Assembly (NCBI GenBank): GCA_009760855.2
Contig: WPIO01000026.1
Coordinates: forward strand, 1,396,001 to 1,460,000
Length of the DNA: 64,000 bases
Source of the DNA: Cristatella mucedo
Lineage: Eukaryota; Bryozoa; Phylactolaemata; Cristatellidae
Direction of reading: 5' to 3'
Notes under the pieces: model-generated
The model's database searches: none
Told to the model about the DNA's origin: nothing
What the model saw: the letters and a program-made list of their open reading frames with translations, nothing else
Program-made: the position numbers and the translations under genes
Shown here: one piece after another, positions 11,791-25,330 of the stretch
Layout of the letters: each line of letters begins with the position of its first letter
How positions within the stretch are numbered: the stretch's first letter is position 1

Positions 11791-13457
11791 TTTTACACCA
11801 GGACTTCCGCAGTTAATGGTCATGCATAATCTCGGCTTTTGCTGCTATCCGGATGACGAAGAGCTCTGCTGTTCCTCTGTTCTTGCCCTGCCCTTTAGCA
11901 AGTCAAGCAACTTCCGCACAGCTTGAATCGCTCATAATCACACTGGCTGGAAGCTGGCTTTTTTAAATTAAGCAACGACAAAATCTATATAGCAGCTATA
12001 GAAAAACTCAATTACACCTTCACTTGCTAGTTAGGCTCAGCCAGCCTCTCTCCTGTAGCCTCTGCATGGCACCTGGCCATCCTATTCTAAGATGACCTTT
12101 TCTGAAAGATTCACAGTCTAGTCTGTCTACTTGAATATCTTATTATGGCGCAGCAAAAAAAAGACGTCTAGATGATCGTGACTTAGTTTGCATGTTCACA
12201 TACGGCTGCCTGGCAAAAGGAAAAGAAACCAGGTCACACGCAGAACCAAACCATTGCAATGAAACCCATAACAGTCAGATGCCTAAAATCCAGACAGTCC
12301 GAGTACAGTGCTCTACCTGTTAAATTATAATACACCATGCACGATAAATGTTAACGCATTGAAGCACCAGCGTTCGAATCAGTGTCGATGCTTTAAGCTG
12401 CCACACATTACCCAGCAGCTGCTAAAATTGAGCCCCTCTCTCGAAAAAAGCCAGAGATCTCATTGCCTACCTCAACGCACACTTAAAGCTGGAAAGAACG
12501 CATTGTGCATCTCAAGGTATAACATAATGGGGAGTGCTCGTACGCTTAATATTGTGCAGATCTCAGGTGGTCTGGGGATGTAATAGCAAAGAATACTGTC
12601 CAATACCTAGCTGAATGCCAGTGCATACTTAGACTAATCCGAATAGAAGCCTCATACCGTGCTGCAAGTGAAATACCATGAAATAAAGTCCTTGAAACTC
12701 GGGCTATCCGCAAGACCACGTAGCAACAGCAGGCACCTAGCAGGGCAGTAAAGGATTTAGCCCTCAGGTGCAACATATGGGAGCAGCAATTGCTAACATT
12801 CCAAAGAGGATGGTCACAGGCCAGCCTTTATGTCTCACATGTCTATGGCTTTATTGGATGCTAAGTAAATCTGGTCAACAGTTGACTTACTCGGTTTCGG
12901 CAGCAGCTGCCTGGTCGTTGCTGCTGGACTGTAGCAATTAACTATAGGACATAAAAGGGAAGCAGACAGCCCTCTGTAGAGTGTTTTCAAAGTTTCAGCT
13001 GCAGTCAGCCGAATGCGTCACGAGCTTGGGTTTTCTGCATGGCCACAGTCAATCTAGCACTACTGCTGATGGGAGCTCAGGTCGCTACGAGGAGTGAGTA
13101 TACCGAGATTTTCATTACAGAGCACCGGCAGAAGTGGCTGCGATGAGCCGGTGCTTATGGCAAAAATGCTAGCTTACCGAAAAACCCAAGTGACCTGCTG
13201 TCAGCATACACTACTAACCAAGGACCGGAAAAGAGATTTGCAATTACGCAAAGTAAGAGAACCTTCAATAAGCAGAGGTAATATGTGAAAGCTAGGTGTA
13301 CATGATTTCAAAATGGAGCTTTCAGCGTGCAGGTTGTCCGACTCAGTCATACTCTCCAACTTGCCGTACACTACTTTCATCTGATCTTCTTATAAATGGG
13401 TCTGCGAGTAAATATAAAACATATCACTATTCCCCCATCTCTCTCTCCATAGAATAA
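11791..13457. other. No gene recognised
   Basis: Unassigned. Short frames on both strands (for example 12308-12583) show no known motif. Confidence 0.4.
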
Positions 13458-13990
13458 ATGATAGCAATAATAATAGCAGTCTTTTTATACCGCTCAAGAG
13501 AACTTAATCTCTATTCAGATGCTTTAAAAATAGCTGCAAGAGAAACACTAACCAATTTTTAAAGACAAACAAGGTATCCTTCTAAGACAGGCACGAACAA
13601 GCAGATTCTTTTATAATAAAAAATTATGCAGAAGCACCCAAAAAAGACTCATACCAGTCGCTGATTAGTAGAACCCTCGCCCGGTATGTAAAACTCACTC
13701 GATCATGCTATGGCATGCAAATCGCACATGCAGAAGGTCATCTGGGGCGATATATAAAAGCGTGTCCATGGTAACCTTAGGCACAACTTGCACAGTTCCA
13801 TAACGCAAGACCACACAGGACAATTCGCTTGGACAGAGCAAAGGCTGTCTGGAACAAGGATGGACCAGCTTAGCTGTGGCAACTCCTATGCAAGAGAGCT
13901 CATCAATCTTTGCACCATTCAGTAGGTGAAAGTAGATGGACTTGACTGAGTGACTGAGAGCTGATGTGCCCGTGCAGATGCAGTGACAAG
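13458..13990 (-). mobile_element. LINE family B, internally deleted
   Basis: The tail at 13458-13545 (AGAGATTAAGTTCTCTTGAGCGG on the minus strand, with an interrupted ATT run) belongs to the CTGAATAGAG variant. The 3' UTR resembles 24754-25090. Upstream, a minus-strand frame reads [16 protein letters not shown] and VATAKLVHP, matching the family's IKSAYFQLHNISKIRA and TTSKLVHAF. Part of the C-terminal region is missing between these. Confidence 0.75.
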
Positions 13991-14005
13991 CCCTTTTAGA
14001 AATGG

Positions 14006-16910
<2,905 letters not shown>

Positions 16911-17094
16911 CCGTAATGGCTCACTAGGTAAGGCGGTTGCTTTTCACGACCTCGGCCCCGAGGTCGTGGGCTCGAATCCTGCAGTGGGCGATCCTTTATC
17001 GCCAATGCAAGCGGTGGTGATAGCCGGAAAGGCTCTTCTGTCGCTATACAAAAGAGGCTGTTAAATCAGCTAGCATTTATTTATTTATTTATTT
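16911..17094 (+). mobile_element. SINE1 (tRNA-derived), well preserved
   Basis: The head GGCTCACTAGGTAAGGCGG is followed by an 11+2+11-nt palindrome at 16945-16968 and by the B box GGGCTCGAATCC. The body (GCAAGCGGTGGTGATAGCC, CTCTTCTGTCGCTATAC), the tail GTTAAATCAGCTAGC and an (ATTT)n end complete it. The best-preserved SINE1 reference copy in the window. Confidence 0.92.
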
Positions 17095-18325
17095 ACGACA
17101 GTACAGCATGGATTAGCAGCCTATGTCTTCGCTTAGTTTTTATTTAATCGAGCTTCTGCTCATTGTTTATAGTATGCATTATGTTGATGCACATTGCATT
17201 TATTTTTCAGCTCCATTGCCTTTTTTGAGCATGTCCACTCTCTCTAGAGGCTGCAGAAGAATACCAAGTACTACGCCACCCCCCCCCCATAAATAACCCC
17301 GAGGACTCAATCTTCAAGCCTGCCTTGCAAAACGCTTGCCTTCTGCACATACACGGGCAAGAAATTTGGGGATTTGACGGCATGATAGAAGAAAGACTTC
17401 TTATTCTCCCAGTCATATTAAGGCAGCTGACAGGAACAGCTGAGAATCCAAATTAAACCCTGATGATACTGAGGGACTTGACTGACTTGTGCTGTCGCAT
17501 GAGCAGCAGAACATGGGGCATAACTTGTATTAAAGCCACACTGCTTTCAGTTAACTAGCCAGGGTTGCATGACGTTCTCTCAATATGTCAATATGTAGAA
17601 TGACCTGCAAAAAGCCAAGAAGTGACATAGCTGAAGAAAGAGATGTAGTTCAGTTTTAAGGAAAATATCCCAAAAATGGTCAACAGTGGGTCTCATGAAC
17701 AAGGTGCTTAAGATTTGCTAAAATATGAATCCATGCACTAACACTGGATAAACGACACCTCTTTGAGATGGTTAGCGCTGTATAAATCTCGCCAACGGAT
17801 CAGCAAATGATGCATTTGAGAAGATCAAAGAGATGATCTGGATTGAGTGCAGGAGAAGCCAAACCTTGATCTTGCCATGGGGCTGATCATAGGAAGGTTG
17901 AAAGTGAAAGCCAGATAGCTAGCTAGATACGTGGTATGCCCCTACGGGATCGTCCAAAGGGAGGAGTAAAGGTCAGCTGGCAAAGGGCGTAGTCAGGGGA
18001 AGCTGTCTGTCTGCAGCCTCCATTAAGGGGAGTACTGCCGGCTATTGATCGGTTCACTGACAAGTTTCAGCCATCCTAAAGCTGCATTTACATTTCCAAA
18101 CGTTGGTATGAACCACTCGGCCAACTTCTTCTGGCAACCCTTTGATACTCTTTGCACTTAGCAAATCGGTCAAACACGAGTTTGATAGTGTCCTCCGCTA
18201 TGACATTGCTTGCTTGGAGCCCCATCCCCCTTGCTTTGGTGCACCTATGGAGTAGAGGTCACTTCTAAAGCTGGTGGCTCACGCTATGTTTGATTGTATG
18301 TCTACAATTATAAATTAGTAGCTAG
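17095..18325. other. No gene recognised
   Basis: Unassigned, with a C-run at about 17279-17288. Confidence 0.4.
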
Positions 18326-19375
18326 AATAATAATAGTAACTGCTTCAATTATAAAATATAATTTTAATAGCACTCTGGCAGAACTTTATTTCTTAAGCTC
18401 ATAGGCTGAGAAGGAAGCATACCAGCTGATTAGTAATTGTAGCTTACACAGCTTTTGCACTAATAAGCACAGGAAAAGCTATTCAGTTTATCGAGACATA
18501 TACAGTAAGAAGCGAGAGGCATTTAATTATTTCTTAAACATCGCAAAGTCGTGAGTTGTTAGATAATTCTCGACTTGGCTGCATAGGAACACAGGGGCCG
18601 GTTTCTAAAGGATTTGAGGTCTGTCAGGGAGATAGCTAAATGATCAGAAAAAAGGAGCAAGTGGTTCGCGAACGACACTCGAGGAGAAAGTAGTTAGGTG
18701 TTGGTAAGCCATAGCAAGCAAATAAAAGGATCTACAGTCTAACTGGCAGGATGCTTGGAGTCGATATTCTGCATGACGGGTGAGCTAGTACATATCAGAG
18801 AGAAGTGGGGTAACGTGATAGCTTCGGCATGCCGCATGCTCCAGAGTTCTTCACCAACTTAGGCATACTATTCGCTCAGGCTGGAAGATCCACAAGCCGT
18901 GAATTACAAAAACTCTGCGCAAATATCACCAAATGCATGGAGCAATTTAGCCGAGGCATCGTATGAATGCCCTAATGTTATGAATAACTTTTTACTGACG
19001 GACTGCTAGGCCGAAGTGGTTATCCAGCCCAAGGTAGTTTAGATCAGCACAACTAGATTGCGTGCAAATGTTATGGAATAGATATGTGCAGAGCCAATTT
19101 TGTGTCTGAGTGTCTCCACTTTCTAGGTGGCATTAGGCTTTCCAATCATTATTAATTTGATCCTGAAATAATAAAGTTACACTTTTCTTTGGCTCCCAAC
19201 TACAGAGAGTCTGAATCACTCTACAGGATGCCAAGGAAGGGTAAAAGCACGCGTAGAACCGAGTAGTATCATCTTCGCTCAAAATTATAAGCAGGATTAT
19301 ACTTGGCAATAAAATCGGCAAGAGGGAGAGGATCGATTTTCAAGAGATTCTATCCACCTGGGTCTTAGACCAGAG
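18326..19375 (-). mobile_element. Diverged LINE fragment with RT
   Basis: The minus strand runs from an (ATT)-rich tail at 18326-18400 up to RT sequence. The frame at 19133-19321 includes SEDDTTRFYACFYPSLASC, equivalent to the family YADDTQLYLCFDPSQPSS and keeping both aspartates. CATGGAGCAATTTAG and nearby blocks match the C-terminal half of other copies. Divergence is high, so this is an old insertion. Confidence 0.75.
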
Positions 19376-19409
19376 GCAAGATGCTTTAAGATTTCTTCAA
19401 GATTGCAAG

Positions 19410-19523
19410 GCACTTTATTATAGGCACCCAGGTTGTGAGTAAGGAAGTCTTACAGCAGGTAATACCTAATAGATTACTGCAAGCTGTGGTAATAGTCGTT
19501 TCGGCTCTTCTGCTGCTATATTG
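19410..19523 (+). mobile_element. SINE1 3' part
   Basis: GATTACTGCAAGCTGTGGTAATAG and CGGCTCTTCTGCTGCTATA match the SINE1 body. The head is degraded and the copy stops where the next SINE1 begins. Confidence 0.65.
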
Positions 19524-19524
19524 C

Positions 19525-19697
19525 CCTTGGTAGCCCAGGAGGTGAGGTGTTCGCTCTTTACGATCAAGGTCATGGGTTCGAATCCTGCAGTGGGTGATCC
19601 TTCGTTGCCAACTGCAAGCAGGGGTGATAGCCGTTAAGGCTCTTCTGCCTCTATAAAAGTGAGGCCATTAAATAGGCTACTATTTTAATTTTTTATG
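19525..19697 (+). mobile_element. SINE1
   Basis: The head GGTAGCCCAGGAGGTGAGG, B box GGGTTCGAATCC, body GCAAGCAGGGGTGATAGCCG and tail GCCATTAAATAGGCTA are present. This is the GCCCAGGAGGT head variant. Confidence 0.88.
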
Positions 19698-19749
19698 AAT
19701 GAGGCAAATAATATTAGCTAACCTTTACTTTTTTTTTACCTTCGGTTAA

Positions 19750-19898
19750 CAATGCCCAGGGGTAAGGTGCTTGTACTCAACGACCCAGGTTGTGAGTTCA
19801 AATCCTGCAGTGAATAATCCTTAATTCGCCTCTGAAAGCAGTGGTGATAGCCGTTCAGGCTCATCTGCTGCTTTTTAAATGAGGCTGTTAAATCTTTT
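19750..19898 (+). mobile_element. SINE1
   Basis: The head ATGCCCAGGGGTAAGGTGCTTG, B box GAGTTCAAATCC, body AGCAGTGGTGATAGCCG and tail GAGGCTGTTAAATC are present. It is followed immediately by another copy. Confidence 0.85.
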
Positions 19899-20062
19899 TT
19901 TGGGTCATCACCTCGGATTTAGAGGTGCTTGCACATTACGACCTATGTCGTAGGTTCTGCTGTGGGCAATGCTTTACTGGCCCCTGCAAAGCGAGAGTTA
20001 TAACCGTTATGGTTCTCTTGTCCACTGTATAAATGGAAGATCTAAATCAGCTAATCTTTAGT
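19899..20062 (+). mobile_element. SINE1, diverged
   Basis: A degraded head (CATCACCTCGGATTTAGAGG), a body with CCCCTGCAAAGCGAGAGTTATAACCG and a tail TAAATCAGCTAATC. It is last in a cluster of four same-strand copies. Confidence 0.75.
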
Positions 20063-20094
20063 TTTTAAAATCAATATGAATTCTATGAGACAAT

Positions 20095-21036
20095 AAGTGC
20101 ATTTATTGCTGAAATTTGCATTTGAATGGCTGCATATTTTCCCAAATTAAATGACTATGAAACCAACTCACTAGTTATGAGCAAAGCTAGTGTGACTCGG
20201 CAACAGGAAATCCTAGCCCTCAAAATGGAGTGGGCCAGCACATTTCCTGTTACATCTGCAGAACAAATTTGGCTATTCTGTTCCAAAGTGACCTTTTGCT
20301 AAAAGATCGCATCAGCTACCTAGTCAAGTCTGCCTACTTTCAGCTAGCCAATTTTGCAAAAATTCAAGCCTGCTTTGCTAGGGACCAGGTAAACCACATC
20401 AATGTTGGTCCATGCATTTGTGACATCCCGTCGTGACTTCTGGAATGCACTGCTTACTGTCTTCTGGCCTATGCAATAAGGCCCTGACAGTTGGTGTCAA
20501 ACTCTGTAGCCAGGCTTGACTGTCGAAAGCATTGCATTTACCCCATCGCCACAATTCTCATTGACCTGAATTGGCTCCCCATTAGGTAGTGTATCGACTT
20601 CAAGGTTTTGTCACTCACTTTTAGGTATCTTTATTCTCTGGGTGCAGCCTACCCATCAGAGCTACTTACAAATCAGGCTAGGCCTTGTAAGACCCTCTTT
20701 TCAGGCTCAAGTTTCTTAGCGGTGCCTCGAAGCAACCTCAAACAGTTTGGAGTTCGTGCTTCAGTTCGCACGCTCTTAAAGTCTGGAGCTCACGTCCGAG
20801 ACGTCACGACATCCATTGACTGGACGATTTGAAAACTAATGCCGAAAACGCATCTTTTCCTCACACTATTTGCTGGGTCCTGGTGACTTGTCGTCTTTTT
20901 CCTTATGCTTGCTAATGGTTGGAAGGTTACCATAGTGATATGTTCCCTGTACAGCCTACGTAACAGTCCCAGACAGATTCAAGTTCCCTGAGGGTGCTAT
21001 AGACATGTATTATAATTATAATTGTTATTTACCATT
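20095..21036 (+). mobile_element. LINE family A, RT C-terminal half to 3' tail
   Basis: The plus strand carries diverged versions of ATGGCAGCAAATTTCC..., CTAGTTATGGGCAAA, GTCAAGTCTGCCTACTTTCAGC and TTGGTCCATGCATTTGTGACATCCCG. It ends with CAAGTTCCCTGAGGGTGC and a TTATAATTATAATTGTTATT tail. The reading frame is broken several times. Confidence 0.85.
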
Positions 21037-22039
21037 CGGGAGTAGTGACGGGCTTAGCAAGTGTATCAGCAACGTGCAGTCTTGAGATAGCAAGATTGCA
21101 CGTTCGAAAGGCGTGTGGTAGTGTGGACTATGCAGAGACTTGGTGGTGACTGGCTTGAAGTAGTCATCACGGATCACAAGTGCAGTGTCTTAACTTAAAT
21201 CACGTCACAGCAGATGCTACCAGGTCAGAACTTGAGTCGCCTGGTCATTCCGGCCATGATTCTTTAGGAAAACACTGCTTTGCAACTTTAAGCTGTGTAC
21301 CTGCATGCATTAGCTTAGAAGCAACTTAGAGCCTGTGTCTCTGGCCTAACGTATTTGTGTGATATCTGTGATACCCAGCGTTAGCCTAAACTCCATGTTC
21401 TCGTTGTAATTACCTATACATTGCATCTCTGGGCTTGGCCATTACGGGATTGTTTAGAATGTGCAAGTTATTTTGCTGGACCAGAGCGAGCGTTGGTGTA
21501 AGCAAAAAGCATGACTATCTCTTCCCTTGTCCGCCCAACAAGTGCTGCCCGATCGAAACTCCATCTGATTTCGACTGATAGGATAATTGCACGGCTGAGC
21601 CGAACAGAGGGCCAGGCTAAATAAACCTAGCCAGACGCAGCCAATCGCACGAAGGCTAAATCGGCCTCTCAAGAATCTTGGCCTCGAGCCTCATGCCACG
21701 GTTCCAGCCTAAGAGCGGGCCCGGCTCTCTTAGGTAGGCAACTCTTCGCTATGCCTACGTTGGCCAATGTACCACTGGCACCAGAGGTGCATCCGGAAGC
21801 CACTCATTCGTCACACAGGCAACCTTTTGCAGGATTGGCTCGAGAGCTTGGTTAACTTTCATCGGAGGCCTTAGAAAAATGTATTTTCACTGGAAGGGAA
21901 TTTTTATGTCCCGCCCATCGGTATTAGGCATTGGTAACCTCTGTTTCAGTGAGACAGGCAGCATGCCAAGCCTAAATTGAAAGCCGGCATCGTTGGTCGT
22001 TAGGATTAGGTTTCGCACAGATACAGGCCTCTCACTATT
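21037..22039. other. No gene recognised
   Basis: Unassigned one-kilobase stretch. A short frame at 21454-21672 on the minus strand has no known domain. Confidence 0.4.
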
Positions 22040-22222
22040 TAATAATAATAATAATAATAATATTGCACTTGATAAAGCGCCCTCAGAGAACTTAATCTCT
22101 TTCTAGGCGCTTTACATTTGCTGCAAAGTGATACGCAATAGAATAGTAAGTAAAATCATGCTTGAAAAACAAACAAAATGAATAACATGGTTAGGGGTTA
22201 CATGCACTGGGTCAGCATGCAA
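22040..22222 (-). mobile_element. LINE family A, short 3' fragment
   Basis: An (ATT)n tail at 22040-22073, the AGAGATTAAGTTCTCTGAGGG hairpin region and about 110 bp of 3' UTR. The sequence is close to the copies at 35.5 and 37.9 kb, suggesting a young, strongly 5'-truncated insertion. Confidence 0.9.
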
Positions 22223-22388
22223 TATTTCGCACCGTTTTTACAAAGGTTGAGGAAAGGTTTTTACAAAGGTTGCCTGCTTGCTCCTTACTTTTTTCAGCAG
22301 TCTCGAAAAATAGATAAAGATCAAGGAATAGAGTGCAGGCTGGGCACCGAGCTTGCTCGTACACCATGGACAGGTTGCCAGTACAAGC

Positions 22389-22392
<4 letters not shown>

Positions 22393-22466
<74 letters not shown>

Positions 22467-22812
22467 GAGAAAAAGAGAAAGAGAGAGAGGTAGAGAGACT
22501 GAGAGAGACAATTAGACAGGCAGATAGACAGACTGACAGTGAGGGGCAGACAGACAGACAGAGACAGACAGAGACAGACAGAGGCAGACAGAGGCAGACA
22601 GAGGCAGACAGAGGCAGACAGAGGCAGACAGAGGCAGACAGAGGCAGATAGACAGACTGACAGTGAGGGGCAGACAGACAGACAGAGGCAGACAGAGGCA
22701 GACAGAGGCAGACAGAGGCAGACAGAGGCAGACAGAGGCAGACAGAGGCAGACAGAGGCAGACAGAGGCAGACAGAGGCAGACAGAGGCAGACAGAGGCA
22801 GACAGAGACAGA
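22393..22812. repeat. (GA)n tract and 10-bp GAGGCAGACA minisatellite
   Basis: About 70 bp of GA leads through degenerate GA DNA into many tandem copies of GAGGCAGACA (22550-22812). A spacer beginning GGCAGATAGACAGACTGACA occurs twice, near 22519 and 22643, giving a higher-order period of about 124 bp. Long frames on both strands (Leu/Ser/Cys/Val-rich or Arg/Gln/Thr/Glu-rich) are products of the repeat. Confidence 0.95.
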
Positions 22813-23069
22813 GAAAAAATAGGGCAGAGACAAGGTAGAGACAGCTCAGCGACAGAAACACAGTGACAGATATGCAGAGACAAGCCGCAGAGACCCAGAG
22901 ACGAAGACCTAGAGATACAGAGACCGAGACACACAGATAGAGATGCAATGATAGCGACAGAAAGGCAGAGACAGAGACACAAACAAACAGACACAGAGAC
23001 ACAGACACGAAACAAAGACACCGAGACACAGATGCAGAGACGCAGACATTGAGACGCTGAGCTAGTTAC

Positions 23070-23222
23070 TGCCCAGTGGTTAAGGTGCTCGCCCCGACCA
23101 ATGTCAAGGTGAGCGGATTTGATGGCCGAGGTCGTGGGCTCAAGCCCAGTGTGGCATGTGTGAAGCGCATGAATTGAGATTAAGTTCTCGCAGGACGTTA
23201 TGCAACTAATTTCTACATAAGA
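23070..23222 (+). mobile_element. SINE2 (tRNA-like head, LINE-like tail)
   Basis: The head GCCCAGTGGTTAAGGTGCTCG, B-box region GTGGGCTCAAGCCC, then GCATGAATTGAGATTAAGTTCTC and a weak (ATT) end. The tail sequence corresponds to LINE family B, not to SINE1. Confidence 0.85.
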
Positions 23223-23223
23223 A

Positions 23224-23556
23224 TAATAATAATAAATTTGATATAGTACCCTCAGATAACTTAATCTATTTCAAGGCACTTTGTATTTGCTGCAAAGGAA
23301 GCACGATCGAATGGTTAATAGAGCATGTTCCTTAAACAACAACAATAACCTGGTTAGGGTTTTCATGCACAGAGTGTCAGCATGCAAGTATGGTTAGTGG
23401 CAGTGTGCACAGTATCAGCATGCATAAGCACTTAAAGGTCGAATCACAGGACCCACTTAAGGCTGTGATCAATAGATGCATTTTTAGTTTCTTTTGTAAA
23501 TGTGGTCAAGTCAGGAGACGTCATGACGAAAGTCGAAGGTGAGTTCCAGGTTTTAG

Positions 23557-23558
<2 letters not shown>
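23224..23558 (-). mobile_element. LINE family A, 3' end, cut by a microsatellite
   Basis: An (ATT) tail at 23224-23236, then 3' UTR and the end of the RT frame on the minus strand. Homology stops exactly where a TA tract begins (about 23559). Its tail abuts the tail of the plus-strand SINE2. Confidence 0.87.

Positions 23559-23604
<46 letters not shown>
23559..23604. repeat. (TA)n microsatellite
   Basis: About 46 bp of TA. A second tract of about 28 bp lies at 23841-23868. Confidence 0.97.
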
Positions 23605-23609
<5 letters not shown>

Positions 23610-23837
23610 GAGACATAGAGAGAGTGGCAAATACCCAGAAATAGAGAAGTGAGAGAGACAGAGAGTACACTGGCTATTCAAAGTCACATGCAGCAAAGTT
23701 TGAAGTGTCCTGTTACTCCTGACGCAGTTGCTCGTTTACTATAAACAGAAAAATAATAAAGAATAAATATGGCTGAGCCAGTCGGATTTCTGTCAAGGAA
23801 CAAAATTTTAGTGGCTCTGTTTAACCCTCTTCGACAT

Positions 23838-23873
<36 letters not shown>

Positions 23874-24667
23874 TATGTATGCATGTATATAGTGTATAAG
23901 GATGTCTGTCTCAACGGTCTCGCAAAATGAGCTGCCAAAGCCTGAGCCATCTGCCAGGCTGAAGGTTGGGTGGTGTCACTTCTCACATTGCCTACCAAAC
24001 ATTGCGTGTGGTGCTGCCACAGTGTCTGGTCCCGTAAATTGCTTTCTGCATGTTAACATTTTCTTAGACTCCATGGACACTCAATTAGCCTGTTTCTCTC
24101 TAGCTAGTGGCAATGGGTAAGTAGTAATATCTCAAAACCAGGGCTTAAACTCTTGATTGCATCAAGTCCAAAACTTTCATGTGCTTGGCCCAATATTTCG
24201 GCTGATACAAACCGGGCCAGCATTTCATCTGTTTATTAGTCCTGGCCCATGCTAAGTTAGTCTGACTTAACAAAGTCCACTGATTCGTGGTTTACCTGTG
24301 AAAATCCCAGAGACCCTAACAACTTCACTTTACCTTGGCAGACCTTTTGCATCTAGGTGACAGCTGATCTGCTTGCTGCCAATTAAATCCTTAACGCAAG
24401 CTGACCGGCAAGCAGTAAGCACATGCTGCTTCCAAAAAACATTCAGAAGAAGACACCTCTAATGCCTGGCTTTTGCTATCAACGAACAAAATGTGCCAGT
24501 TAGATGTTTGATAGATGTTGACATTTTTTAGGAGATAAATTGACGTGCCAATTATTCCTGCTAGATTCGCCAGTGAGTTGGAGAAAGAAAGGCTGGTATG
24601 AATGAGCAGACTCACTTGTATGTAGCAGCTCACGTGCCTTAACTACTTTCAGCACACTCACAGTCGT
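23605..24667. other. No gene recognised
   Basis: Unassigned, apart from a short TA tract. Confidence 0.4.
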
Positions 24668-24748
24668 GAACAAAGAATCGCCTGCAGCAGGACTTGAACC
24701 TCGGAGCTGAGGTTTGAGCATTTCCCGATTGGCCACGATGCGCGTCAT
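24668..24748 (-). mobile_element. tRNA-like SINE head
   Basis: On the minus strand GTGGCCAATCGGGAAATGC precedes an exact B-box consensus GGTTCAAGTCC and CTGCAGGCGATTC, as in SINE1. Body and tail are absent. Confidence 0.6.
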
Positions 24749-24753
24749 ACAAG

Positions 24754-25330
24754 TGATAATAGTAATAATAATAGGTCATTTATAGATTACCTTAATGAAA
24801 TTTATCTCTATTCAGGAGCTTTACAACGTGATGCAAGAGAATCAATACGTAAGGGCGAGTGGCATGCACGCATGGTGTCACACGCGAAAAAGAAATCAAG
24901 TATCATGCTTAGGCCAGCATGATTAAGCAAACATTAAGATACTCACGGCTACCGATTAGTAAGACCTCAGCAAGTAACATACACTGAATCAAATCGTGAT
25001 AGGTATGCACGCAAAACACCCAGGAACGGTAGAAAAAATAGACACGTTCGCTGGGGCGAAGAGCTGACTGGAACATATGCGTTTTTAGTTGAGACTTGAA
25101 TCACGAAATGTCATTACAGGTTGCGACCGTAGCCTGAAGCGAGCTCCAGTCTTTCTTTACATAGGAGCTAAAGACTCGATCCCCCAATAGATTCAATTGA
25201 GTGCGAATGACGATGAGATGACTAAATGCTGAGAAGCAGAGGGTGCGAGAGCACGTGACTGGACGAGCATGGAGGTCCGATTGGTAGGCTGGTGCAAGCG
25301 AGCGAAACGGCCAATAAACCAGGGTTAGTA
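24754..25330 (-). mobile_element. LINE family B, 3' end
   Basis: A tail with ATTATTATTACTATTAT on the minus strand and CTGAATAGAGATAAATTTC. It is followed by a 3' UTR shared with 13.5-13.8 kb and a C-terminal RT region (AGGAGCTAAAGACTCGATC block on the plus strand). It differs clearly from family A in the 3' UTR. Confidence 0.75.

Noticed and set aside
16945-16968. A functional tRNA gene in the SINE1 head
   Set aside because: A and B boxes are present, but the clover-leaf is disrupted by the long palindrome and the unit continues into a SINE body repeated elsewhere.
19410-20062. A CRISPR-like array of repeats
   Set aside because: The units are about 150 bp, diverged and tRNA-like, with poly-T or A/T tails; this is a SINE cluster in a eukaryotic genome.
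22238-23029. A 263-codon open frame rich in Leu, Ser, Cys and Val
   Set aside because: It is a read-through of the GA and GAGGCAGACA repeats. Equivalent frames are open on the other strand and in other phases.
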